Virus record (IMG/VR): IMGVR_UViG_3300046467_001101
Location: 1 to 21,813 of that record
Direction: 5' to 3' (one strand)
From: a virus
Length of the DNA: 21,813 nucleotides
Both the position numbers and the translations under genes were made by a program. Positions 15,794-21,813 of the stretch are shown piece by piece (the first letter of the stretch is position 1; each line of letters begins with the position of its first letter). The notes below the pieces were generated by a model. It had not been told where the DNA came from and searched no databases. It saw only the letters and a program-made list of their open reading frames with translations.

Positions 15794-17563
15794 TCAAACC
15801 AAGTCGTGAACAATAACCAATCCGTACATGTCCGGACGCACCATCTGCTTCGCATAGCGAGTCATGACACCCTTACGGGGCACGAAATCCTCTGGTCCAA
15901 AGATTGTGGGCGTGACCTGTAGTGGGACATACGGCGCATAAACATAGCCACTTTCAAGGAAGCTATTGCCGCGTCGTCCAACAAGGCACAGGTTACGAGG
16001 GAAGTAAGGATCGACGTGAACGTCCATCTTACGGCTCAGGCTACCGACCTTGACGGCACCCCAACTACCCTTCTCTTCATCCACCACGGCATCCGCACGG
16101 AAACCAGCAGTGAACTCCATGATGCCAGCAAGCTCCGGAGAGCACACAACAAAGTTGGCACCACCACGCAGCGTCTTACGGTGAATACGCGCGCTGACGT
16201 CGTTAATAGTCTCAAGAAGAGTCTCGTACCATTCACTCACCGTTCCGGTAAAGTCGGGGTACAACGACGTGGTAACATCCTCACCATTTTCGCGGTTTAG
16301 GAAGCGACCCGGCTGACGACTCCAATGAAGAGTGGCCCCCGTAGCTCCTACAACCAAATCTTCAAGAATTTCTTGATCGATCTCCAACGCGATGTGCTCA
16401 GACAACACGCTAGTAAGCTCAACCTCGGCGTCGAGATTGTGGTAAGCATTAAGATCCTGAGCAAGCTCGGGAGTCCACTTAGCCTTAAGCTTCTTGGTCA
16501 AAGCCGTAACAGCCACCGAATCAACCTTGATGTCGATTTCAGGGATGTACTGGTTGTTTTCCAGTCCCCATGGCGTCGTGCCACGGATGGAACCAAGAGC
16601 ATTACCAGCTTGGAAGGCATCCACTTGAGGGTAAGAGACCTGCGGGTTGTTAGTACCACCGCCGCCCCATTGCGTGGTGACCGCTTGGAGAAGCATCTGA
16701 GGTAGACCCGTAGATCCTGTAATCGAAGCTACGACGAACAAGATATTATCCTTGGCCGATCCCGAGAACCGTGTCAAGCGGCGCAAAAACGGGCTTGTGC
16801 CGAGTTGTCCACCGATCGAACCAGTACCCGGAACGATACCTATCAGATTGTCTGTGTTCAAGTTAGGGAAACTCGCAGCAGGCTCGCTAATAATAAGAAA
16901 GTTGGTGCTTCCCGAAACAAGAGCCGGATCATCACGCAACACATCAACGATGTTATTACGATTCCCGTAATCGGACTCGCCAAAAGTACCGGACTCCTCA
17001 AGCGTAAAGGACACGGTTACGCTACCTGTCGGGCTGGAGTAGCCGCTATTAAGGCTATAGAACGATGTTTCGTCGCCAAGTTGGCCACCATCATTGGGAA
17101 AGTCGGTCTTATTAAGATCGCCCAAATCAACGCCGCCAGTAAGCCCAGCCCCAACACGACCACCGCCGTAAATCGAGGTGTTCTGCATAGCGCCAAGACG
17201 ATTTCCTAGAGCCGACATACCGCTATCTGGGCTGTAGACAAAGTCTAGGAAGAAAATGAGTCCGCTTGGGAGGCTCATAGGTTGAACGGACACGAGCTCG
17301 TGTGCCAAAAGATTGCCGAATACACGGCGCACCAATGGAAAAGCAACTGCGGCAAATCCTTCTACGTCGCCTGCCTGCATGGTGGTGGTTTCTCTGAGAA
17401 GTTGGGCGGCCTGGTTCTCCAGAAGACGACACATATTGGAACGTCCCTGGTCATCCAGTCCTTCTAGGAGCCCTGTACGCTCCCACTTGCCCAACAGAGC
17501 CTCACCTTCATGAGATAGCGACCGTGCTCGGATGCCTTCTGTTAGTGTTTCAATTACTGACAT
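15794..17563 (-). CDS. 23: Major capsid protein (gp23-like)
   Basis: A 589-residue capsid subunit of the T4 gp23 (HK97-fold) family; T4 gp23 is 521. Family features near the N-terminus are LLEGLDDQGRSNMCRLLENQ (about 32-51), GDVEGFAAVAFPLVRRVFGN (65-84) and VSVQPMSLPSGLIFFLDFVY (91-110). Further on come the helix-rich ELAQDLNAYHNLDAEVELTS and the C-terminal RKMDVHVDPYFPRN region. A likely prohead protease site is LLRE|T after Glu58, matching the T4 gp21 preference for L/I-x-E and the position of T4's cleavage. AAGGAG before ATG 17563 is a strong ribosome-binding site. It follows the scaffold gene closely and is followed by the terminator, as expected for the most abundant virion protein. Confidence 0.96.
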   Translation of the reverse strand: MSVIETLTEGIRARSLSHEGEALLGKWERTGLLEGLDDQGRSNMCRLLENQAAQLLRETTTMQAGDVEGFAAVAFPLVRRVFGNLLAHELVSVQPMSLPSGLIFFLDFVYSPDSGMSALGNRLGAMQNTSIYGGGRVGAGLTGGVDLGDLNKTDFPNDGGQLGDETSFYSLNSGYSSPTGSVTVSFTLEESGTFGESDYGNRNNIVDVLRDDPALVSGSTNFLIISEPAASFPNLNTDNLIGIVPGTGSIGGQLGTSPFLRRLTRFSGSAKDNILFVVASITGSTGLPQMLLQAVTTQWGGGGTNNPQVSYPQVDAFQAGNALGSIRGTTPWGLENNQYIPEIDIKVDSVAVTALTKKLKAKWTPELAQDLNAYHNLDAEVELTSVLSEHIALEIDQEILEDLVVGATGATLHWSRQPGRFLNRENGEDVTTSLYPDFTGTVSEWYETLLETINDVSARIHRKTLRGGANFVVCSPELAGIMEFTAGFRADAVVDEEKGSWGAVKVGSLSRKMDVHVDPYFPRNLCLVGRRGNSFLESGYVYAPYVPLQVTPTIFGPEDFVPRKGVMTRYAKQMVRPDMYGLVIVHDLV

Positions 17564-17584
17564 TTTGATTTCTCCTTTTTTGTA

Positions 17585-18577
17585 TCAGTTGTTAGTTAAA
17601 CCCGCAAGGGTCGCCCAACGATTAAGCGTTGGGGCTTTCGGATCAATGGTGCTTTCGTCGGAACGACGTCCGCTAAGAATTACCGAAGATTTTCTAGATA
17701 CCGCCTCAGACAATGATTCGGGTGCGCTCTTATGATTGTGCGCCATTGTCTTTTGAAGGGTTTCGAAAATTGTCTTCGCCTCTTCCACTGATCGTGCTTT
17801 CCTGACCATTTCAGCAATTTTATTTTTTTGCTGCTCATTCAAGGAGCTATCAGAAAGTACTTGATTTGTATACAAAAGCCTTGCATTTTGTAGATGGAGT
17901 TCGTGAAGCTTAGTTTTAAGCGCTCCCAGGACTCGTTTAAGTTGTTTGTTGTTTTGTTGGAGGGATTCAAATTGGGCCATAGTGCGGCGCATGTGTTCGA
18001 TTTCTTTTTCGTCCATGCCGTCCACATGGCGCGACACTATTTCCTCTCTTTCTTCGTCCTCTTCTTTGTCAGCAAGATCGACGAGGGCTTCTTGATCATC
18101 TTCCGTCACTTCCAAAGACAGCATCTCTTTAAAGACATTAACTAAAACGTCTTCGTCAATTTCTACTTCGTTATCATGCCGGTTGGCAGGCTCTGGGGTC
18201 TCGCCCATATCGAGGTCAATGCCGATCTCGTCGCTAATCTCTTCCCGGTCGAGTTCGAATTCACCCTCGTCCTCTTCTTGGTCGCTTGCTGCGGCAATAA
18301 TATCATCCAAGTCCACCATTACAATCTCTTCCTCGCCGTCGCCAGAAAGATGGGACATGGGTACTTGTTCCATAGCTGTACTTTCCGCCTCTTCGGCTCC
18401 AGCCTCAACGTCCGCGATTGCGTCCATACCAAGCTCTTCATCTTCCTCTAGTAATGTCGTTACCGCAGTTCGGACTTCATCGGAGTACTTTTCGATAATC
18501 ATGGTTTCAGCATTCTTCATAGCTGCTTCACGGAGCATATTGGCGTCCACAATTGCCTGGTCTAGCATATTTGACAT
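17585..18577 (-). CDS. 22: Prohead core scaffold protein (gp22-like)
   Basis: A 330-residue, strongly acidic helical protein that should form the internal core around which the prohead assembles before the protease degrades it. Residues about 40-190 are dominated by Asp and Glu. Residues about 195-290 are coiled coil with the block LLYTNQVLSDSSLNEQQKNK, then IAEMVRKARSVEEAKTIFET, which resembles gp22 proteins of T4-like phages. The tail is basic and ends RWATLAGLTNN. Several L-x-E sites (for example LREA near 15-18) could be protease targets. GAGAGGA lies before ATG 18577. It sits immediately upstream of the capsid gene, the usual T4 order. Confidence 0.88.
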   Translation of the reverse strand: MSNMLDQAIVDANMLREAAMKNAETMIIEKYSDEVRTAVTTLLEEDEELGMDAIADVEAGAEEAESTAMEQVPMSHLSGDGEEEIVMVDLDDIIAAASDQEEDEGEFELDREEISDEIGIDLDMGETPEPANRHDNEVEIDEDVLVNVFKEMLSLEVTEDDQEALVDLADKEEDEEREEIVSRHVDGMDEKEIEHMRRTMAQFESLQQNNKQLKRVLGALKTKLHELHLQNARLLYTNQVLSDSSLNEQQKNKIAEMVRKARSVEEAKTIFETLQKTMAHNHKSAPESLSEAVSRKSSVILSGRRSDESTIDPKAPTLNRWATLAGLTNN

Positions 18578-18707
18578 AAAAAAGGTCCTCTCACTGATGA
18601 CATTACATCAAATATAACTAGTTAGGCGCTTATGTAAAGGCGCATATTTCTGCTGTCGGGGGATTCGGCAGAGGTGATACAAGAGACGTCACTGCCTATA
18701 TCGTTTT

Positions 18708-19151
18708 TTAGGCATTGATACCTGAGCCACTCAAATGGAAGGTGGTCGCAAGATTAATACTGGTCAACGCAGCGTAAAGTTCGAAGAACCCGGCCTGTCC
18801 GGCGACCTCTGATATCCATATGCGGGAACATTTCACGTCGAGTGTCAGCGGTGATGCGAGCGCCGCAACGGTTGGAAGGGCAATCTGATGCCCCTGGCTC
18901 ACCACTCGGGGATTCGCCACTGGGTCAGCAAAAGCAACTTTGAACTGCGCCGCGCCACCCCCCGTGGGCATAAAGGTAATAGATTTGGTCACAGAGGGAA
19001 AAGCAATCTCATAGGTGGTGCTGGCCGCCGCGCCGGCACCGACGCTTCCCGTTACAAAGGGAAATCCGGAAACCTGATAGGCTCCTACGCTTCCTAGTCC
19101 GGGGGTTGCGAACCCTCTGCCGTAGTTGGTGGTATCGGGAGATATTGCCAT
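18708..19151 (-). CDS. Probable capsid decoration / minor head protein
   Basis: A 147-residue protein starting MAISPDTTNYGRGFATPGLG, rich in Gly, Ala, Ser and Thr with almost no charge. Alternating segments TTYEIAFPSVTKSITFMP, FKVAFADP, SPLTLDVKCSRIWISE and GFFELYAALTSI suggest a small beta sandwich. Similar-looking proteins occur next to capsid genes of marine phages, from memory. Its ATG directly follows the bS21 stop and its GGAGG ribosome-binding site lies within the last codons of bS21, so the two are tightly linked. The position among head genes suggests an outer capsid protein, but a small fibre-like protein is possible. Confidence 0.6.
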   Translation of the reverse strand: MAISPDTTNYGRGFATPGLGSVGAYQVSGFPFVTGSVGAGAAASTTYEIAFPSVTKSITFMPTGGGAAQFKVAFADPVANPRVVSQGHQIALPTVAALASPLTLDVKCSRIWISEVAGQAGFFELYAALTSINLATTFHLSGSGINA

Positions 19152-19430
19152 TTACCTACTCCTCCGTTTAAACTTGTCTCTGGTTGTAAATAGTTCTGCG
19201 CGCTTCTTATTTATCTTTTGGATCAATCTTTTTTTGTTACGCTTGCGTTCCGCTCGAATTTCTGTAGGTTTTCTGTAGTGAGTTCGGTTCCTAAACTCTT
19301 CAACAATACCGTCTTTTTTTACTTTGCGAATAAATTTGCGTACCATTTTTTCAGGGTCGCCGCCGCACTCCCTGTCTCTCACTATGATACAGGAGTTAAT
19401 TTGAGGCGGCATGCGTTGTTTGGTTTTCAT
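19152..19430 (-). CDS. rpsU: Ribosomal protein bS21 homologue
   Basis: A 92-residue, very basic protein resembling bacterial small-subunit protein bS21. Residues 15-72 carry the family pattern: IIVRDRECGGDPEKMVRKFI, then RKVKKDGIVEEFRNRTHYRK, then PTEIRAERKRNKKRLIQK. This corresponds to the E. coli order VREN, LRRFKRSCEKAGVLAEVRR, EFYEKPTTERKRAKA. The tail (73-92) is again Lys/Arg-rich. bS21 sits near the 3' end of 16S rRNA by the anti-Shine-Dalgarno region and is needed for initiation. A phage copy could enter host ribosomes and favour phage mRNAs; that function is inference. AAGGA is seven bases before ATG 19430, overlapping the previous gene's end. It has a downstream partner in the decoration gene. 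Phage bS21 genes are known from aquatic phages. Confidence 0.92.
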   Translation of the reverse strand: MKTKQRMPPQINSCIIVRDRECGGDPEKMVRKFIRKVKKDGIVEEFRNRTHYRKPTEIRAERKRNKKRLIQKINKKRAELFTTRDKFKRRSR

Positions 19431-19433
19431 TGA

Positions 19434-19829
19434 TTATTCCTTCTTACTTGATGCGACGTGGGCCCACTTTTGTCTTCCCGGTATATTAGAGATGTCCACC
19501 CCCGGATCGCCGGGGGCTACACCAGCCATGGGTCCCCGTCCGTCGCCCTGGGGGATCGGGGTGGTGCCCTCAAAAAGAGAAGGGTCGGCAAATCTCTTTT
19601 TGAGGTCTTCGTAGCCCTTACTTCCAACAGCCGCTAATACGCGGCGTTTAGATTCGGAAGTCGGATCTGGGTCGGAGGAAGCGAGGCGTGATGGGGTTGC
19701 CTCTTGGAGCACAGGCACTCCCTGCAATCCCTGGGCCACCTCCGTAATAATGCCCGACAAGACGCCCTCCTCAAAGATGACCTCCTTCACGCATTCTTTA
19801 ATTATATTTTTTAGTTCCGATTTTTTCAT
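19434..19829 (-). CDS. Small charged hypothetical between protease and bS21 (possible core/head protein)
   Basis: ATG 19829 gives 131 residues and is preferred over a GTG at 19913 because AAGAAAG lies just before it and the upstream residues look non-coding. It begins MKKSELKNIIKECVKEVIFE, an amphipathic helix, continues EGVLSGIITEVAQGLQGV, and ends with a Pro/Gly/Asp-rich, probably disordered region and KWAHVASSKKE. VLQE|A near residue 44 fits the L-x-E preference of T4-type prohead proteases. Function is unknown; position between protease and scaffold makes a minor prohead core or structural role possible. Confidence 0.65.
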   Translation of the reverse strand: MKKSELKNIIKECVKEVIFEEGVLSGIITEVAQGLQGVPVLQEATPSRLASSDPDPTSESKRRVLAAVGSKGYEDLKKRFADPSLFEGTTPIPQGDGRGPMAGVAPGDPGVDISNIPGRQKWAHVASSKKE

Positions 19830-19919
19830 TGGTTTCTTTCTTTGTTTATACTTGATACCAAGCAGAGATTGCGGCGGTTGAATAGTATACAAAATTAAGG
19901 GATGTTTTGGCACCGGCCA

Positions 19920-20516
19920 TTAGTCGTCTCCAAGCACGTCGTTGAGGGCTCGGTTGATTCGGTCTGCCTTCGTTAGGTGGGTTTTGACTTGACTTTCTGC
20001 CACAAGGTAGGCACCCGTAGTGCTGGGTTCCGAAACTAAATCAAAACAGAGAAGCTGAAAGTCATCTTCGACCATGGTTGTTCCGCCTTCTTGGCGCGTT
20101 GAGCCAAGTCCACGACTGGAGATGCCCAGTTGGACCCCGCCATTAACCAGTTGTTTGGCGATTTGTCCAGCCGGAGTTTCTAGAATCTTCATCTTTCCCA
20201 TCACGTCGTCGCCTTTCCACCACACTTCAGTGACAAGGTGGCTGGCGTTCTTGAGTTCTACGACTGAACTGTCTGGGTGATCGAGTTCGCCGATGGCTCG
20301 TCCCTCTCGGACAAGCTTTTCGTAATTCTTCATTTCCCGCTCAAGGATTGGTCGAGGGTAAATGCGACCGTTGCCGTTCTTTGTGCCGGCGGCTTGGATT
20401 TTGCCTGCGACGATAAGATGGCTACCGTTCTTGTTACCCTCTTTTTCCTCTTCTGTTAGAAGCGAATCGCTATAATCTAGATTCATAAACTCTTTTAAGA
20501 CGTATTTCTTATTCAT
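19920..20516 (-). CDS. 21: Prohead core protease (gp21-like)
   Basis: The serine protease that matures the prohead by cutting scaffold and capsid proteins. ATG 20516 (198 residues) is chosen over a further upstream start because AGGGAGA lies right before it. The conserved blocks are present: NGRIYPRPILEREM (about 50-62), GELDHPDSS with probable catalytic His80, the nucleophile motif GISSRGLGS with Ser133/Ser134, and FDLVSEPSTTGAYLV (158-172). Length matches T4 gp21 (about 212). The initial residues (MNKKYVLKEFM) may be a self-cleaved propeptide. The next genes encode the presumed substrates. Confidence 0.95.
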   Translation of the reverse strand: MNKKYVLKEFMNLDYSDSLLTEEEKEGNKNGSHLIVAGKIQAAGTKNGNGRIYPRPILEREMKNYEKLVREGRAIGELDHPDSSVVELKNASHLVTEVWWKGDDVMGKMKILETPAGQIAKQLVNGGVQLGISSRGLGSTRQEGGTTMVEDDFQLLCFDLVSEPSTTGAYLVAESQVKTHLTKADRINRALNDVLGDD

Positions 20517-20532
20517 TTTTTTCTCCCTGAAA

Positions 20533-20551
20533 GTACGGGCGCTACCCGCAC
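20533..20551 (-). repeat. Small hairpin before the prohead protease gene
   Basis: GTGCGGG and CCCGTAC pair over seven positions (one G-T) around the loop TAGCG in the leader between the membrane-protein gene and the protease. No U tract follows. It ends about 17 bases before ATG 20516 and could modulate translation or protect an RNA end. Confidence 0.35.
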
Positions 20552-20558
20552 GGTACAA

Positions 20559-20903
20559 CTACCCCTGCAACACCTTGCGACGGGCCTTAGCATCCATTTC
20601 TGTGTCCACATTCCCTCTAATTCCGTATTCATGTTGGAACCCTCCGTCCGATATGAGTACGCCCAATGCATAGGAAGTTCCTGCCGAGAGGCAACCTAAG
20701 ACGAATGCGTTGACCACACTTATATCAAAAGTAAATAGTTCTGTAAATGGGTTTAGGAGAAGAAGAAAGACCCCGGTCCAAAACCCCATACACATGACAC
20801 AGTGAAAAAAATGATGGGAAGGTCGTACCTTTTCTAATAACCGTGAGAATACGAGAATTTGTGTAAGTCCATATGAACTTAGAATAAAATACGCCAGACT
20901 CAT
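20559..20903 (-). CDS. DUF1360-like small membrane protein
   Basis: A 114-residue protein with hydrophobic segments at about 1-20, 38-52 and 62-84, consistent with two or three membrane passes. The motif HHFFHCVMCMGFWTGVF (C35 and C38) resembles DUF1360-type proteins, whose CxxC..W sits at the membrane edge. The C-terminus is charged and soluble (DTEMDAKARRKVLQG). AAGG precedes ATG 20903, nine bases after the upstream gene's stop. Function of the family is unknown. A membrane protein between portal-side genes and the protease is odd for a virion set; it may anchor prohead assembly to the membrane or act on the cell envelope. Confidence 0.65.
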   Translation of the reverse strand: MSLAYFILSSYGLTQILVFSRLLEKVRPSHHFFHCVMCMGFWTGVFLLLLNPFTELFTFDISVVNAFVLGCLSAGTSYALGVLISDGGFQHEYGIRGNVDTEMDAKARRKVLQG

Positions 20904-20912
20904 GAAAGTGCC

Positions 20913-21461
20913 TTAATACATGTAGCCCCACCCGGCAAACGTATAGGTGGAGTCTGAAATTTGGCTGCCTTCAGGGGTATCTTGATAGGGGAGAATTTCT
21001 CCATAAGCCGTGCTATCTTCCGGAGTAGGATCAGTAAAACGGTCTTCAATGTTTTTGTCATATTCTTGTGCTAGGGAATCCTGGTCTTCTGTCCTCTTAA
21101 AGAACTCATAAAGTTGTAAAAGAACTACCTGAAGAGGGTCCCCCTCGCCTTCGGCGGGGTAGGTGGTTTCCATAACCCCAAACTGTGCGGCCGCTTGAGG
21201 GTCGCCAGCATTCGTAATCCCTCCCTTAAACAAAGACTGCATTAATTCTTTTTGATAGTCATAAACATCTTTTTCTACAAATGGTTTTGGCATGCATATT
21301 ATTTTATTCTCGGGGGGAACCACCAAAATGTCTAGGTATTGGTGATCGTCGATCAAGAGGTTACCGTCCAGCGTTTTCGTAATCCGCAACCCAATAGTGG
21401 CCTGTGGGGGCTTTACTTCTTCTTCCTGGGTGGCAGAGGGGAGGGTTATTTTAAGAGGCAT
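20913..21461 (-). CDS. Conserved-type hypothetical upstream of the prohead protease
   Basis: ATG 21461 gives 182 residues beginning MPLKITLPSATQEEEVKPPQ; an ATG at 21470 and a GTG at 21482 are also in frame but overlap the previous gene more. The central block IGLRITKTLDGNLLIDDHQY, then LDILVVPPENKIICMPKP, resembles hypothetical proteins near the protease of marine T4-like phages, from memory. The C-terminal half is strongly acidic (Asp/Glu-rich, 115-170) and ends in the aromatic tail TFAGWGYMY. No membrane or enzyme motif is seen. Function unknown; a head-assembly role is suggested by position. Confidence 0.7.
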   Translation of the reverse strand: MPLKITLPSATQEEEVKPPQATIGLRITKTLDGNLLIDDHQYLDILVVPPENKIICMPKPFVEKDVYDYQKELMQSLFKGGITNAGDPQAAAQFGVMETTYPAEGEGDPLQVVLLQLYEFFKRTEDQDSLAQEYDKNIEDRFTDPTPEDSTAYGEILPYQDTPEGSQISDSTYTFAGWGYMY

Positions 21462-21813
21462 CGGTCTCATACTCTCGCACAAGCTGCTGCAATTTCAATA
21501 CTTTTAAGATATCTTTCTGGGTTGCAGTAGAGACGTTAATATCCTCCATCTCCTCCAAAACTTTGTGAGTATTGGCGTGCATCTCTTTGTCCTCTAATAG
21601 TTCAGAGGTGCTGAGGGAGTCTTTGACTTTCGCGTATATTCTCTTAAGTTCTTCTGACAAAAAGAGCCGAAAATCGGCCCCCCTATCCTTGAAGGAGAGC
21701 ATATATTGTCCCAGCATTTTCTTTTGCTCAGGCAATAGATCGTCGTATCCGGAATTAAATCTGTGGGAAAACTTTTTAACCACCAAGCTGTCCAAGTTTT
21801 CCAAGGTATCGGC
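21451..21813 (-). CDS. Helical hypothetical protein (5' end cut by window edge)
   Basis: The frame is open to the right edge, so the true start lies outside; the TTG at 21804 need not be the start. About 120 residues are visible. They are charged and helical: VVKKFSHRFNSGYDDLLPEQ, then KKMLGQYMLSFKDRG, then LEEMEDINVSTATQKDILKV, then LKLQQLVREYETDAS. The pattern looks like conserved hypotheticals between portal and protease genes of T4-like marine phages. It overlaps the next gene's start by about 11 bases. No function can be assigned. Confidence 0.65.
   Translation of the reverse strand, partial: ADTLENLDSLVVKKFSHRFNSGYDDLLPEQKKMLGQYMLSFKDRGADFRLFLSEELKRIYAKVKDSLSTSELLEDKEMHANTHKVLEEMEDINVSTATQKDILKVLKLQQLVREYETDAS

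Noticed and set aside
18183-18617. A 144-codon plus-strand frame rich in Ser opposite the scaffold gene
   Set aside because: The serine runs are the antisense image of the Glu/Asp-rich scaffold codons.
18661-18720. GCCTA/TAGGC inverted repeat right after the decoration gene as a terminator
   Set aside because: Only five pairs, a ten-base loop and no U tract follow it.
20517-20558. A start upstream of ATG 20516 for the protease
   Set aside because: The added residues look like leader sequence and would include the hairpin, while ATG 20516 has a strong AGGGAGA site.

Overview
The window is a continuous late structural cluster from a contractile-tailed (myovirus-type), T4-related bacteriophage. 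Every supported gene lies on the minus strand, so transcription runs from the right edge (21813) to the left edge (1). The evidence is a run of recognisable T4-type morphogenesis proteins: gp21 protease, gp22 scaffold, gp23 capsid, gp13/14/15 neck and sheath-terminator proteins, gp18 sheath, gp19 tube and gp26. The set resembles uncultured or marine T4-like phages more than coliphage T4. Reasons are the bS21 ribosomal protein homologue, the DUF1360-like membrane protein, the 1018-residue sheath and the short conserved hypotheticals around the protease. The host cannot be read from the sequence; it should be a bacterium.

Layout in transcription order. Head region (21813-15794): two conserved hypotheticals, the first cut by the window edge; a small membrane protein with a CVMC motif; gp21-like prohead protease; a small charged protein; a bS21 homologue; a small beta-rich probable capsid decoration protein; gp22-like scaffold; gp23-like major capsid protein; then a clear intrinsic terminator. 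Neck and tail region (15663-9207): gp13-like and gp14-like neck proteins, gp15-like sheath terminator, large gp18 sheath and gp19 tube. Tail assembly and baseplate region (9175-1): a gp26-type tail-assembly chaperone with a second product in another frame just past its stop, a small hypothetical, the tape measure, a probable tube-initiator protein, a LysM baseplate protein, a large probable hub protein, and a large unrecognised virion protein running off the left edge.

The genes work as an assembly line. Scaffold, capsid and protease build and mature the prohead. The neck proteins close the head and receive the tail. Tube and sheath polymerise around the tape measure from a baseplate made of the initiator, LysM and hub proteins. 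Genes are tightly packed: most are separated by 0-50 nt, several overlap by a few bases, and most have good Shine-Dalgarno sequences. No gap exceeds about 130 nt (15664-15793 and 18578-18707). I found no tRNA, integrase, IS element or CRISPR array.

The two most notable points are a 66-codon reading frame after gp26 that has no usable start codon and can be joined through a T7 run (a probable +1 or -2 programmed frameshift making a lambda G/GT-type chaperone pair), and the bS21 homologue inside the head operon.
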